DNA of 64,000 bases, taken from contig VTFK01000064.1 in assembly GCA_009617715.1 (NCBI GenBank), positions 868,001-932,000 on the forward strand, read 5' to 3'. This document shows positions 25,270 through 36,760 of the stretch, piece after piece. The stretch's first letter is position 1, and every line of letters starts with the position of its first letter. Both the position numbers and the translations under genes were made by a program. Below the pieces are notes generated by a model, which was given only the letters and a program-made list of their open reading frames with translations, ran no database searches and was not told the DNA's origin. The DNA is from Plectrocnemia conspersa (taxonomy: Eukaryota; Arthropoda; Insecta; Trichoptera; Polycentropodidae).

Positions 25270-26190
25270 ATATTTGATACGATTATACCTATAGCAAAAA
25301 ATAAAAAAATAGTAAAAAAGTTAAAAGAATTGGAGCCCATTACATGTTGCCTTATTTAAAAAAAGTAATGGAAGAAGTAGTAATTAAACAGTTAAAGGAT
25401 TTCAATATGCCTCAAAACATTATATTATATGTAAATAACAACCGGATTCAGAGAAAAAAGATTCCACTGAGACTGCATTACAAGTAGTTATAAATTATTG
25501 GTTGTTCAGTTTTCTTGTATCTTTCGAAACAAAAGACAAACTAATAACTAGAAATTAGAGAATATTATATATGTACAAGTAAATAAGTTTTATGGGGGCT
25601 TAATAATTATTAAAAAAAAATTAAGCAAAAGGTAGAAATAAATTATCTGTATTCAAAAGAGAATATAATATCTCACGGTGTACCGTTGAGGTCTATATTG
25701 GGCCCATTGCTGTTTATATTTTATAATCATGATATAATTAATAATGTAAGCAAATGTAAAATAGATGTTTGCAGACGACACTTTGATATATTTCATAGGT
25801 GATAATGTTATATATGTTGTAGATAATTTAAATAATAAATTAAGTTTAATAAATATATGGCTAAAAAATAATGTATTAATTGTATGTTTAATAATTAAAA
25901 ATTTTTTTTAGATGAAAATAAAAAAAATGTAATTGATAACTCTATTATAAAAAAAATAGTTAATACCTAATATGCAATGTTTAGGAGTAACTGTAGATAA
26001 AAAAGTTAATTTTCAAGGAACATTGTTTTACATATTAAAAAAAATAGATATATTATCCAGAATGAAAAAATACGTTAAAGTATAAACAAAAAAAAAATAC
26101 AATACTATTATATTGCTCCATTTTAATTATTGTGCAACGATATTAGATATATACTCAGTAAATTAGATAAAAATTATGTAGTACGATTGA
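25270..26190 (+). pseudogene. Heavily decayed CR1-like LINE reverse transcriptase
   Basis: RT motifs can be read in order on the plus strand in shifting frames: LPYLKKVMEEVVIKQLKDFN (about 25350-25410); STETALQVVIN (about 25465-25497); GVPLRSILGPLLF, a motif B remnant (25678-25716); FADDTLIYFIGDN, the catalytic motif C (25768-25806); LNNKLSLINIWLKNN downstream; LGVTVDKKVNF (about 25982-26015); and HFNYCATIL (26120-26146). The pattern is that of CR1-group LINEs, although the exact clade is uncertain. Base composition has drifted to the A+T-rich background, and stops are numerous. Both ends are lost. Confidence 0.75.
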
Positions 26191-27110
26191 TAAATTGAAA
26201 TGGTCAAAAGTTCAATAAATTCATTACATAAGTTAGAAAATATTATGATACCAGAGTATTTTTAATAAGTATTTATTAAAAAAAAAAAAAAGTAATGCTG
26301 TATAATATATAGGGTAAACACTGGAAATAGAGACAATTTAAGGATAGTTAGGTATAAGAAAACTAGGACGGCCAAGGAATAATGTATGTAAGTATGAATT
26401 TGAAAAATAATATTCCTAGGATAATCCGCCAAAATAAAAATGTAGTGGGTTTCTAAATGATATTAAAATACCTTGGTGCATTATGAAATAAATTATTGTA
26501 TTATTTTCTAATAAGGTTCATATTATATATTATATGAATGTTTCGTTGAAATTTGTTTAGTGTAAAAATAAGCTAAATAAATTATTAAAATTGAGGTAAA
26601 AATATTTAGTAATATTAAAATATTTACCAGGAATTTGAAAATTACTAGGTCTGTGCCGACCGTTCGTCGAAAACCGGCAAATTGTTCCGTGAACGTCAAG
26701 TTTAAAATGATCGGTGCTTTTCAATGTAAAATGTCTGTTTTAATTGACGTACATATTTTTTCTAAATTAATTAAAACTTGATATTTCACTATTGCCGACC
26801 GGGTTAATAAAAATATTACAAAACCATTGTAGTGATTTTTATAATTAAAATTTGTCTGACGATATTACATAGTTTTTGTTGTATATAAAAAAAACTATGT
26901 AATATAATATAATAAAAATAATTGTTATTTTTCTGCTTTAATTTTAACTAGCAAAATAGGTCGCTTTTTATTCACAATAGTTTTCATTAGTTTACAGATG
27001 CAAATTCATCATTGCCGGATTCATCATTGCAACTATTTTTTTGTATTGTAGCATTTAATTTCACTACATATATACTTCCAAATATTTAAAAGTTACAAAG
27101 TCAAGTTGCG
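26191..27110. other. A+T-rich DNA, possible LINE tail, nothing firm
   Basis: The first few hundred bases could be the decayed 3' end of the preceding LINE. A small G+C patch lies at 26645-26720. Near 26865-26905 an inverted pair of atattacatagttttt / aaaaaactatgtaatat forms a long A/T hairpin. Confidence 0.35.
26863..26907. repeat. Perfect A+T-rich inverted repeat
   Basis: atattacatagtttttg is followed about 10 bases later by aaaaaactatgtaatat, its reverse complement over 16 bases. It may be a hairpin or a palindromic transposon end; no further terminal motif is seen. Confidence 0.6.
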
Positions 27111-27119
27111 CCACATTGT

Positions 27120-27370
27120 AAAAATAATAATCAGCTAATGGCCGTCGATGCGATTGCTCTAACGAAACCCCACCTCATATTAAAACAATGCAATCTTGTC
27201 TCTGCATCGATGAGGTCCGTTTTATCGAACACCATACATCACCGTGTCTCATTACCATAAATTAATTATTCTGAAAGCTCTCTTCTGGACCGCGTGCCAA
27301 CCGCAGTATGATACTAGTGCTAGACTACTGCGACTTTGTTCGTCTTTTGAAATTTACATTGATATCATGG
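27120..27370. other. G+C island, candidate conserved non-coding DNA
   Basis: Complex mixed sequence (gccgtcgatgcgattgctc to catggccatgag). It contains the near-palindromic pair gtcgatgcgattg / gcatcgatgag. There is no open frame of note and no repeat match. Confidence 0.3.
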
Positions 27371-27819
27371 CCATGAGATGAAACTGCTATTGCGAATTAA
27401 AAGAGTGCTTTATTTTAAAATCAGAAATAAGTATTTAAATCTATAATTATTATGCAATTGTACAATAAAGTGACAATACAAATAAATAATATTATAAATA
27501 TCATCATTACCAAAATAAATTTAATAAAAATCAAAAGGATTATTAAAATTACTTTAATGCTTATAAATCTTCTAGAAACTACCTACAGATACACGGTGTA
27601 CTTTACTGCTGTAAAGTTATTAAGTCAGGAATTTAAAAGAAAGACCTGCATTTAAATTAAAAATAGCTAATTTAATGTTTCTAGTTCATATCATGGATCA
27701 TTTAATTGCATGCTTCATGTTGTCCTGGGTTAAAAATTATACGAATACCTATTTTTAGAAATGTTGTCTTTAACACCCAGTGGTTGACTAGTATAGAAAT
27801 AAATACGGCAAATTAACCG

Positions 27820-28160
27820 CGGGGTCAAGGGGTCACGTAAAACCGTCTCAGTTATAATGGCTGCCAGTTTCATTTCGAGTCGTGGTTCGACGTTTTCAAT
27901 TAGCCGTATTTATGGCAGCACTCACACGAAAGCTTTTCGTTTCCTTCAGAGCTTTACTTTGTTTCTTTTCTAACTCCTACCACCGTTCTTCTGACTGCGA
28001 CACCTCCCCCTCATCTCAACCCCTGGTAGCGATGATGGATGAACTACCATTTCCGGTGTACTCGGGGGCTTTACAATAAAATATTATTATACTAGTTTTC
28101 CGGAGCGAAAGCCTCTGAAAGCTTCAAATCAATCGGACGTACGGATGCCGTACGTGCTCG
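27820..28160. other. G+C island with a perfect 8-bp inverted repeat
   Basis: The island has a 65-codon plus-strand frame (27882-28079) without a recognised domain. At its right edge ACGTACGG atg CCGTACGT (28137-28155) is a perfect inverted repeat. Confidence 0.3.
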
Positions 28161-28519
28161 CGGAAATTGTTGCTTACTTGCCGAAAATTTTTTTTTCACT
28201 AATAGTATAATCCGAGAAATTTTGCATACTATTTGTGGCAGTTCTAATAATTATTATAAAATAAATAAAGTCTAATTTATATGTTACAAAAATATAGTAT
28301 TATTTAACAGATATTGATACATGTGTATCATTTATTGGTATAATAAACTCTTTCTAATCAGTATTACAAAATTATTTTTTTTTTTACATAAAAAACTTTT
28401 ACTGTTAAAACATAATTTTCAACAAAAGGAATTCAGAAAATTTCTTAAATTATTTACAGTAAAAAAAATTTACAAAAAATTGAATATACTGTTAGTACTT
28501 AAATGGTTTTCATATTGAC
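28161..28519. other. A+T-rich DNA, nothing recognised
   Basis: Only A/T-rich low-complexity sequence is present. Confidence 0.35.
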
Positions 28520-28960
28520 TAACCCAATAGTTTTTTGGCCTCTGTGTTAGTACAAACACAAAATTACCAAAAAAAAATACAAAAACAAATTATATTAGTA
28601 GCAAATACCTACACATTATTATAAATTATGTGCAAGAGTATAAAATATTTAAGTTGTGTTCTTAAATCATATTTTTAATTGGTAAAGTTAGGTATATACA
28701 GTATTAGGTATTAAAAATTGTAACAACAAAAATAATAAAGTAATTAAGGTGTTCATTTTGATCTTATTTTTAATATTTAGTAGGTCCACCTTTAACCTTA
28801 AATTCACCTGCAAACGGTAGTATAAGCATATATTATCTTTCTTGCCATATTTGCGGATTTATTGGTAGTGGTTCCAGTTTTTGGCCATCCCAAATGTTCC
28901 ACGTTAACCAAGTTGGTACTACCACTTTAAATTAAGCTGCCCAAAATTTCATTATGGCAA
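28520..28960 (-). pseudogene. Possible Tc1-like transposase tail
   Basis: On the minus strand, 28802-28776 encodes KVKGGPTKY followed by a stop, which resembles the last residues of Tc1-family transposases (typically G.TKY). Upstream, HLGWPKTGTTTNKSAN could be a worn WP..SPDLNPIEN motif carrying the second catalytic aspartate, but the key residues are lost. The evidence is weak and no terminal repeats are found. Confidence 0.27.
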
Positions 28961-29324
28961 ATGATTTCCCGTAAATAGCATTCATCTACACTCTAAGTTG
29001 TTTAGGCGTATTGCGTTTCAAATTCAAGAATTTAATGATATTTTGATATTTGATTTTTTTTTCAATTTTTAGAGAAACATTAATTTGGACTTTCATAAAC
29101 GACTGGTAAAGAATAACTGGGCTCCAACATGGCTTAAATTTTTAAAAGTACTTTTCGATGAATACATAATTTTACCAGAATATTTTTAAAAGGTAACGCC
29201 ATCTTCGTGTTAAGGCTTAAAACTTTTCAGACTACCCTCGTACATACGCTTCTCAAAACAAATCTTCTTGCAATTTATATTTACAGTAAAAGACTTTCTT
29301 TACTGATATGTATTACAATAGTAC

Positions 29325-29550
29325 CTATAGATACATGAACCATTGCCAAAGGCCATCGCTGGCCGTCTGCCGGTAGATATATTTTTATTGCTAAGCCCTA
29401 TTAGAATCCTGCATTATCGAAAGGTCCCTACAGATCGGGCCATTGCTTCCAGAGCATTATGTCTGCCTAATAAAACAAACAATGTTATTTAATCCCTCAC
29501 GGATAACGCTGTACCGGGAAACGATGACCAAACGACGTTTCCTAATGTTT
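29325..29550. other. G+C island, candidate conserved non-coding DNA
   Basis: Mixed, complex sequence (ggccatcgctggccgtctgc, cagatcgggccattgcttcc, ggataacgctgtaccgggaa) between A+T-rich flanks. There is no frame or repeat. Confidence 0.3.
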
Positions 29551-30413
29551 TTTTTTATTGTTGTACAATTTTAGTTTATAAAAATTGCTCTTGAAAAATC
29601 TTTTTTTATTTTTTTAATTAATGCGGCATAACACAAAACTTTAAAACGTAGCAAATAATATTATACTTTCACAATCAATTGTATTAATTTCCACAATAAA
29701 TTGCATCATTAGATTAAAAGGTTTTAAATGAATCGAATTTGACAGATGCAGATTTGCCTTATTTTAATCGCTTTATTTAATTTTGATAAAAACCCTTTCT
29801 GCTCGTAAGTCGACGTTGTGTTTACATTGTATTTCAAGCATTGCACTCGTTCGTTGACAATGTGTTTAATGCGATTCAACAAAGCTTTTGACACATTTAC
29901 AATAAAACTATTTTCACCAATTTTAAAACTAATTATTTTTTTTAAATATTTCATAGAGAGCATAATCTTAGATTGTGCATGGTATTTTTTTATTATGCTG
30001 CTATAAGTCTTATAAAAATACATAAATAAATAATTAATTTATTATTTCTTTAAATTAAGTTGCAAATATATTATTATGGAGTAGCTGTTTACTTAAATTT
30101 TAAAACCAACTCTTATTATTATCTTATAAAATAATAATTAAAGCTGCATATTTTTTTCTGTTTACGTGGCTTTGTTTAGTCAAGATTTCAAAGTAAATTA
30201 GGTTTTTGCTCCTATTCTCAGAAAGTCACAATTTCGGTTTAATTTCAAATGTTGTCTTTATTTAAAACATAGAATTCTTAACTGATTTTAACTTGAAAAG
30301 ATACGTATGTTTGTTAATTTAAATAAGCAATGATATTTGCTAGAAATTTTAAATCAGGCATTTTTAGAAACAAATATTAGAGTTCACAGTGTCTTTGTTA
30401 CTAGTCTTTAAAG
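29551..30413. other. A+T-rich DNA, nothing recognised
   Basis: A 99-codon minus-strand frame (30023-29724) exists but is lysine/isoleucine-rich with no domain and is probably chance. Confidence 0.4.
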
Positions 30414-30971
30414 CAGGGGTGACCAACCCAAATGCTCCTGCAGGCCACCTTGGAAGTGCATTTTAAATCCGTGAGCCACATATAAAATAATATATCATTA
30501 TATAAGATTTAGATATACTATAGACATTATCTGCTGTAAATAAACCGGTTCATCATGAGTTCGCAGAATATAATTTAATTATTCTTAAAACTCATAACTG
30601 TAATATATATTCGCAAAAATATTATTTTTTAATCAAAATTATTTTTTTCTCCTAATTTCGACAATTAATTTTTAAGTATAAGAATGCACAAATAATGAAT
30701 TATTTTATTACATTGCTTTTCACTACTTTGGCCATTATAAAATAAATATATTTTGTAAAAGTGTGATGAAAACGCTCTTTTTTCGTATATATCTTTACAT
30801 GATTATGAAAGGAATTGATGTAAAGTATTATAAATATTTAACATTTTTTAATATCAATATGCAAGTCGCATAAATGAGCTCTTCCCCACGGTCGCATCAG
30901 GCTCAGGATTTTCGGTCCATGAGCGAACGGGGTGAATGAGTGTTGTGCAGTCCACGGGTTGGACACCTCTG
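30414..30971. mobile_element. Non-autonomous hAT-like element (558 bp)
   Basis: The left end reads CAGGGGTGACCAACCCA and the right end, in reverse complement, reads CAGAGGTGTCCAACCCG; 14 of 17 positions agree. CAGGGGTG.CCAACC termini with G+C-rich subterminal DNA are typical of Charlie-like hAT elements. The interior is A+T-rich with no transposase. Flanking 8-mers (ctttaaag and tcataagt) do not match, so the target duplication has decayed or the ends are slightly off. Confidence 0.68.
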
Positions 30972-30977
30972 TCATAA

Positions 30978-31100
30978 GTGATTATTATTGAAAATAAGAA
31001 GTGTATCTCTCAGATACATAACGGTGTCTCAGTTAGTATTGCAACCACCGGAAGGGTAAAATTCCACTTCACATGTCGTTGAGAATTCCCCAAGCATATT
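30978..31100 (+). repeat. Two-copy repeat, copy 1
   Basis: It aligns with 39274-39395: shared words are attattattgaa, aagtg.atctctca, and gg.taaa.t.ccactt. Copy 1 begins only 7 bases after the hAT-like element ends. Identity is not known; a worn LINE piece is possible because copy 2 lies in a LINE-rich zone. Confidence 0.55.
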
Positions 31101-31364
31101 CTTAATCATTATCAGAGCCAATCATACAAATGCGTGACTAAGTTAAGTTGTGGATTATTATTTAGGAAATTATTAAATCCATCAAAATATCATTTAAAAC
31201 ATACAAGAGTAAAGCATACACTTATATGGCAATGACATGTTATAAATTATTAAATTTACAAAAAGCTACAATACGTATTTTCTGGTACCTTTCATAAGCC
31301 CCTATTTTATGTTGAAAATGTATGCAATAAAAAGAAGGCACCGATATGCATTTCATCAAAATGC

Positions 31365-31690
31365 ATTTATTGAAAAATTCCAACCGGAAACATCTCACAA
31401 GGGTCCTGCACGTGTGTGTGTTTGAAGGCGGCCACTTGAATTTTATTCGGGGCTAAAATCCAAATAGTCTCTTAAACCGTGTTCGTGCAATCTGAAACTT
31501 TCATTTCGACGATTTAACCCCTTCAGCAGCTCCTCCCTCCCCTCACTCTCACCTATATTACTAGTACTAGTACCTTTATTCGTGGTGAAACAAAGGCGAT
31601 GTTCGGCAGTGCAATAAAATCACGGCTGTGTTAACGGACATCGACCGTTTTATTGACGGTCTTTGCATCAATATCCTAGGTTTGATAAAA
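31365..31690. other. G+C island, candidate conserved non-coding DNA
   Basis: Contains gggtcctgcacgtgtgtgtg, cagctcctccctcccctcac and gttaacggacatcgaccg. There is a palindromic tactagtactagta at about 31559-31572. No gene is recognised. Confidence 0.3.
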
Positions 31691-32880
31691 ATTTTATAAA
31701 TAACCTGTGCCTTTAACATTAGACCGCTAGCGACTAAATTAATATTTCTGAGAATAATTTATTGTATTAGTATGCCCGAGTAAACAGTTAATCTTTTCAT
31801 TGATTCACAACCGGATGTTTATAAAAGATATTGAACTAAATTTTGTATTTACAACAAATTGCTTCATAATACTTTTACACGCTTTTGACTTAATCTTGTG
31901 ACTTATATTATTATATTATTTTTATTTTGCTATACAAAAATATTTTTATTATTCTTTTTAGTAATAATAATAATATAAATATAACCTCTATTTATTTTAA
32001 AATCAAAAGTAAAAAACCTTGTATAATAGTAACATTTTCGTTTATTTTCAACATTTAAGCTGGTTGTTTACCTTCACAATTTGGTAACGTCGTTATTTCT
32101 TATTTATACTTTGCAACCTTTTCTAACCGCAACCCTTCGCATAATTAAATAGCGACATTTTCTGATATCAAATCTCAAACCATTTAATATTTTCATGATT
32201 TTTTATTACATGCAAATAATAAACATATTTGTGGAGATTCTATGTTGATTTATTATGTTCCAAAAAAAATAGGGAGGAATATAAATTATTTTCTTAAAAA
32301 ACTTATGCTCTAAATATTATAAACAAATTAATTGCGATATTTATATACAAGCTGTTTATAAATAAATTAAAACTATTTCTCCTATAACTCTATTTTCACC
32401 TTATCATATTATTTAATTTTTTAAACAAGGTAACCTACTTATTCACATTTAATATTATTATTTATTATTATAATTTGGTAAAATGAAATGACAATAAGTA
32501 GGACTCAGCACTTACCATCTTTAAAATAAATATTATATTTCTTCTTGTACACATTCACCATGTAAAAGTGAGAGAGAAAGACTCAAATGTAATGTACTAT
32601 TTACGGGGCAAAAAATAATATAAAAGTATTTTTATACACAACTTTATGAAAGTAAGACATTGCAATTTGACAATTCTTATAGTAAATGCAAGATTTAAAT
32701 ACAAAGACGACTTGAAAGAAGAATACACTACCAAACCAGCCACCAGTTCCACAATATTTAAAGTACTGAGCAATTATATTATTACATTTGGTGTATTTAC
32801 AAATGGCGCAGCAGCTATGACTAGATAGTTCTGGAGTGATCACAAAAATAAAAAATATTGCTATTGAATGCAAGTTAACA
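31691..32880. other. A+T-rich DNA, nothing recognised
   Basis: Two overlapping frames at about 32600-32870 on opposite strands are mirror images of one another and match no family. Confidence 0.4.
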
Positions 32881-32904
32881 TATTGTTTTAATACAAAAAA
32901 TGTC

Positions 32905-33230
32905 GATAGAACTAAACAGTGTGCTTAGAAATAATAAAGCAATATCTAAAAATAAAAGCTCAATATTTCCAGCTAATTAGGTTGAAAATAACAATCTAAT
33001 TAGCTGTAATAAAAATCTAATGCAGGTTTTGGAGTAATTTATATGTTGTTAGATAATTTATAAGACATTCAAAATAAAGCAACGAAAATAATATGTAACA
33101 CACCTTTTAATACGAATTTTATATTACTTCATAGTCGAATTTAAATAGCAACAATTATAAAACATTGCCATAATAATACAAATGATTAATATAAAAATAT
33201 TACTCAAAACTATAATAACTCATTAATTGC
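32905..33230 (+). pseudogene. Jockey-type LINE reverse transcriptase C-terminal fragment
   Basis: The plus strand encodes LNSVLRNNKAISKNK, then FWSNLY (33026-33043), then DIQNKATKIICNTPFNTNF (from 33064), then, after a stop, IATIIKHCHNN. The same order is seen at 55.5-55.7 kb (VWSN, IQNKAIKIIYNTPFYTN, IPTIKEYCYYQ). This is the region downstream of the RT palm in Jockey ORF2. Stops interrupt it. Confidence 0.68.
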
Positions 33231-33454
33231 AAAAATCGTTAGTAATATATAAAAATAAAATATATACAAAAATATTGCTTTATAGGTATTAAAAATTATT
33301 TTTCATAAATAGTTTTAAGCTTAAAAATAATGATAGATATTTTAATAAAATTTTTTTTAAATCATCGTTATTACTGTTTTCACTGTAAGATCGTGTCATT
33401 ATATACAAGATTGAGTGATAGCAAAAAATAAAAAAATCTTATCGGTCCATTGAA

Positions 33455-33590
33455 GCAGACGCTATTACAAGAGTGTTGACGCAGTATTTTTCTAAATGAC
33501 CGATTCAACACTATTGATAAAGTGCATGAGTAACATAAAGAACACCGGGCCAGAACTGCTTGCCGGGTGCTAAAGCTCGGGTCACCAGTA
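33455..33590 (-). pseudogene. Reverse transcriptase motif B-C fragment on the minus strand
   Basis: Minus-strand translation gives HPASSSGPVFFMLLMHFINS, then VESVI, a stop and KNTASTLVIA. It aligns with the LINE pattern VPQGSVLGPVLF.LYINDL.NS, then YADDT. The G+C-rich patch extends to 33770. Motif C itself is degraded. The fragment is opposite in strand to its neighbour at 32905-33230, so they are separate insertions. Confidence 0.45.
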
Positions 33591-33770
33591 GGCACGGCCG
33601 GATATAAAAATGATGAGGGTATGCAATTTTCAGTTTACTACTAGGAATAAATCCACACAATTAACTCGTGAGCGAGGTTTGCAGGCGCGGATGGAAAACG
33701 ACAACTTCACTCAGTCGTTGGCAAGAACTTGACATCTTACACTACTGTAGAAAAAGCAAGACTTTTAAGG

Positions 33771-35804
33771 ACTGAAGCAAAATAAGCTTTAGCTGTTTAC
33801 TCAGTGACGAAACTCTTAATTTCTATTACCACCGGAAATAAAACGTTAAACAATTAACTTAGTCTATCGATTGTTTGATGTTATTGATAACAAAAAAATT
33901 TAATGTAAAAAAATCAATATAAAAATAAAAAAAATACAATTAGAATATAATTGGGTTTGTAATTACTCACCATGTCTTCAACTTTATTTATAGATGTAAA
34001 AAAATACAAATGATTTACAATGTTATTTTTTCGGAATTCTTTGTTTCTCTTCATTAATACAGTCAAAAATTACACAATATTATGTTATAGTCTTTCTTTA
34101 TGTTGTTTCATATATACCACACATAACCATAATTTGTTTGCTTTAATAAGTATTTATATTTTGATCGATATATTTAATTTATAAAAATATTATATATTGT
34201 AATAATATAAAATATTCAACACACGACGCAAGTAGCAATTGTGAGATTTTTTTGCCCCAGCTTCGATTTGTTGCTTTGAGATTTTTCATTCGTGTCTTGA
34301 TTTTTGAGCGCTTCGTGACTTGGATTCGATAAAATTTTAATTAACATCTGAGAATTCGAAATATGAAGTGAGTTTACGTTTTAATAATATATAGTTATGT
34401 ATATATATATATATATATATATATAAATATATATTATATATATACATAGTAAGATAGCTTACAAATAATATCATAGTTTTGTCGATTCATAAACTTTCTC
34501 AAAAAACTCTCGTGTATTATTATTATTTTTATAATTAATTTATTTGATTGAGATGGTCACTTTATTGTATTGTATTAATTTAAGTTTTGTTATATACCAG
34601 TAATATTTTAAGTTTAAAGACGTTCTGTAATATATTTTAATCAATATTCAGTTTTAGTTTCTATACTATATAATTTAAAATGCTATAAAAAAAAGCAGCT
34701 AGTACGAATAGATATTTTTTATATCTTAATACAAATTAATTATAGATATGTTATTTCTATGATAATACATTTATATATTAATATATGTATTATAGTATTT
34801 TTGTCTAAATTAAAATAAAAATTAAACATATTGTACCGAAACTCTATTTATATTATTTATTTATTTATTAAGAAGCTGTGCCTAGTACATTTTAAGTTAT
34901 TTCATCATCGTTTTTAACACTTTTTTTTAAACAAAATAAAAAAAAATTCTAAGGATTAATATTTCATTTTAAATTCTTTATTTATTCATACAAAATTTTA
35001 AACACAGCTAGGAAATTTCCCGTTTTCGCTGAATATTTGATCAGCGATCAAAGCGAGTGTTTACGCCTGCATTAAATAATGCCTTTGCGCAATATCTTTT
35101 TAAGAAGAGGATCAAAATAATATGAACGTATTCCCTGGTTTTAATTAAGCCAACGCAAAGATTTATACTGTTTGTTAAATAATTATACAATTTTATTTAT
35201 TTAATGTGTTAGAATAACCACGATTTATTTTGCATATATCTTCGTATTAAATCTCAACATATGAAATATCAGGCCATTCTGTTCCTACAAGCAACCAACT
35301 TTAAATGATACAAAAACTTGTGCAAATATTAATATATGTCATTAGGAGACAATTATATTTAAAAAGCAAATTAAAAAATAATCATATATAATCTTCAATT
35401 AAAAATAATAGTATAGATATTACAATGGCTTAATAAATTAGATATTTTAGAAATGTCTTGTTCATAAAAATACAGTTTCGCGCTAAATATTTTCACGTTA
35501 ACACGTGGCGACATAGTTGCTTATTCCAGTCAATGCGAGGTACATTTGACTAATTTATTCAAATCAAAAAGATAAACTGCTGTTAATCATCAAATTGTTT
35601 CTTTTTAGAAACATAAATTTAATATATTTTAACCTTTGCCTCTAACTCTTGGCGTCTGTTATATTTAATTTATTATTAATATAAATTTAATAAACATATT
35701 CAAGTTTTCTTCTTTATGCAAATGATTTGAAGTTGTTTAAATGCTTTTTTGATTTGTTATGGAATATTTTTCTTGATTGATTTAAACTCTCAGTGGAAAT
35801 AGGC
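33771..35804. other. A+T-rich DNA with a TA microsatellite
   Basis: There is no gene. Small mixed patches occur at 34225-34330 and 34990-35110. A pure TA run lies at 34400-34425. Confidence 0.4.
34400..34425. repeat. (TA)n microsatellite
   Basis: Uninterrupted TA dinucleotides of about 12 units, continued by imperfect TA/TAA sequence to about 34445. Confidence 0.9.
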
Positions 35805-36000
35805 TTCCATCAACCGTCTACCATTTAGTGTCGGAAAGTGCCATACTGTGCTATTTTCTCGATCCTGTTTGCCAACAGATTATTTCTACGATCTCGGTGA
35901 AAACGTTTCGGAGAGGAAAACTCCCATTAAAGATCACTTTTGCGGGAAAGTGAAAGTTCTCTTCGCACCTATACGACGTATATGATACATCTTTGAAGAT
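35805..36000 (+). pseudogene. LINE RT thumb-region fragment (copy A)
   Basis: Plus-strand translation gives GKCHTVLFSRSCLPTDYFY, then ENVSERKTPIKD. This fits the segment after the catalytic YADD motif in many LINE RTs: L.FN..KC.V..FSR...P....Y.L....L.RV..IKDLGV. Related copies are at 38.4 kb (plus), 40.4-40.6 kb and 43.4-44.1 kb (minus). After about 35960 the frame shifts and the copy fades. Confidence 0.65.
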
Positions 36001-36339
36001 GCTTAGCTTTGTTAAAAAATAAAGAAAATTAAATTGACGAAAAATTAATTTAAATAAAGAAAAAAATTAATGCTATTTTATATTTATCGTTTGTTTGCGG
36101 CATATCAGAAAAAATAAGGTGAGTCCTTTCCAAAGAAAGTGTAAGGTTTTTAAAAATAAAATCGTAGTTTTAAATTTAAAACTTGTTAAAATAGATAATT
36201 ATTATGCATTTAAAAATTCAACATTATCTAACATTTTGCCTTGCGGCACTCAATATAATGTGTATTCAATCTAATGATCATGAAATTATTATTATAGATA
36301 TTTTAACACAGGCTTTACTAAGTGCAAGAAATCATTTGA
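36001..36339. other. A+T-rich DNA, nothing recognised
   Basis: No feature is supported. Confidence 0.4.
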
Positions 36340-36760
36340 CCCCGTTATGTGCTTGACCATTTAAAAAAGCCGGATTTGGAAAAATACATTACGACCGCAG
36401 GGATTAAAGGTCGCCCCGGTGCTATTATCTTTCTGTCTTGCGAGTACTCCCTCACACCCTCACACTCTCGCAGCCCCGCCGGCAAGACAAAGGGTCCGTC
36501 ATCGTTTTTATTTCCCGAAATTAAAATTATTTCCCAGAAATATATCGGGTAATCCGGACGTGCTAAGCCAGTTTGATTTATGTCCGGCCGATAAGACTAC
36601 AAGACGGCAATTATTTTTCGTTACCGATTTGGTACCCCTGCCTTGCGCCGCCACTGGGAAACAAGTGTATGGGTCCCGCTTGCGGATTAATTTAAAACGA
36701 TTAACGCGGTACTAGTCGTGACTTAACCCTTTCGGGCGCGTGTAGGGCACTTTTGAAAAA
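36340..36760. other. G+C island, candidate conserved non-coding DNA
   Basis: Contains ggattaaaggtcgccccggt, cgtgctaagccagtttgatt and ggtacccctgccttgcgccg. Overlapping frames of 67 and 98 codons on the plus strand carry no recognised domain. A host exon cannot be excluded, but no clear splice-bounded frame stands out. Confidence 0.33.

Noticed and set aside
32601..32873. 90-codon minus-strand frame and its plus-strand mirror
   Set aside because: Mirror frames without motif; the real signal nearby is the LINE RT fragment that starts at about 32905.
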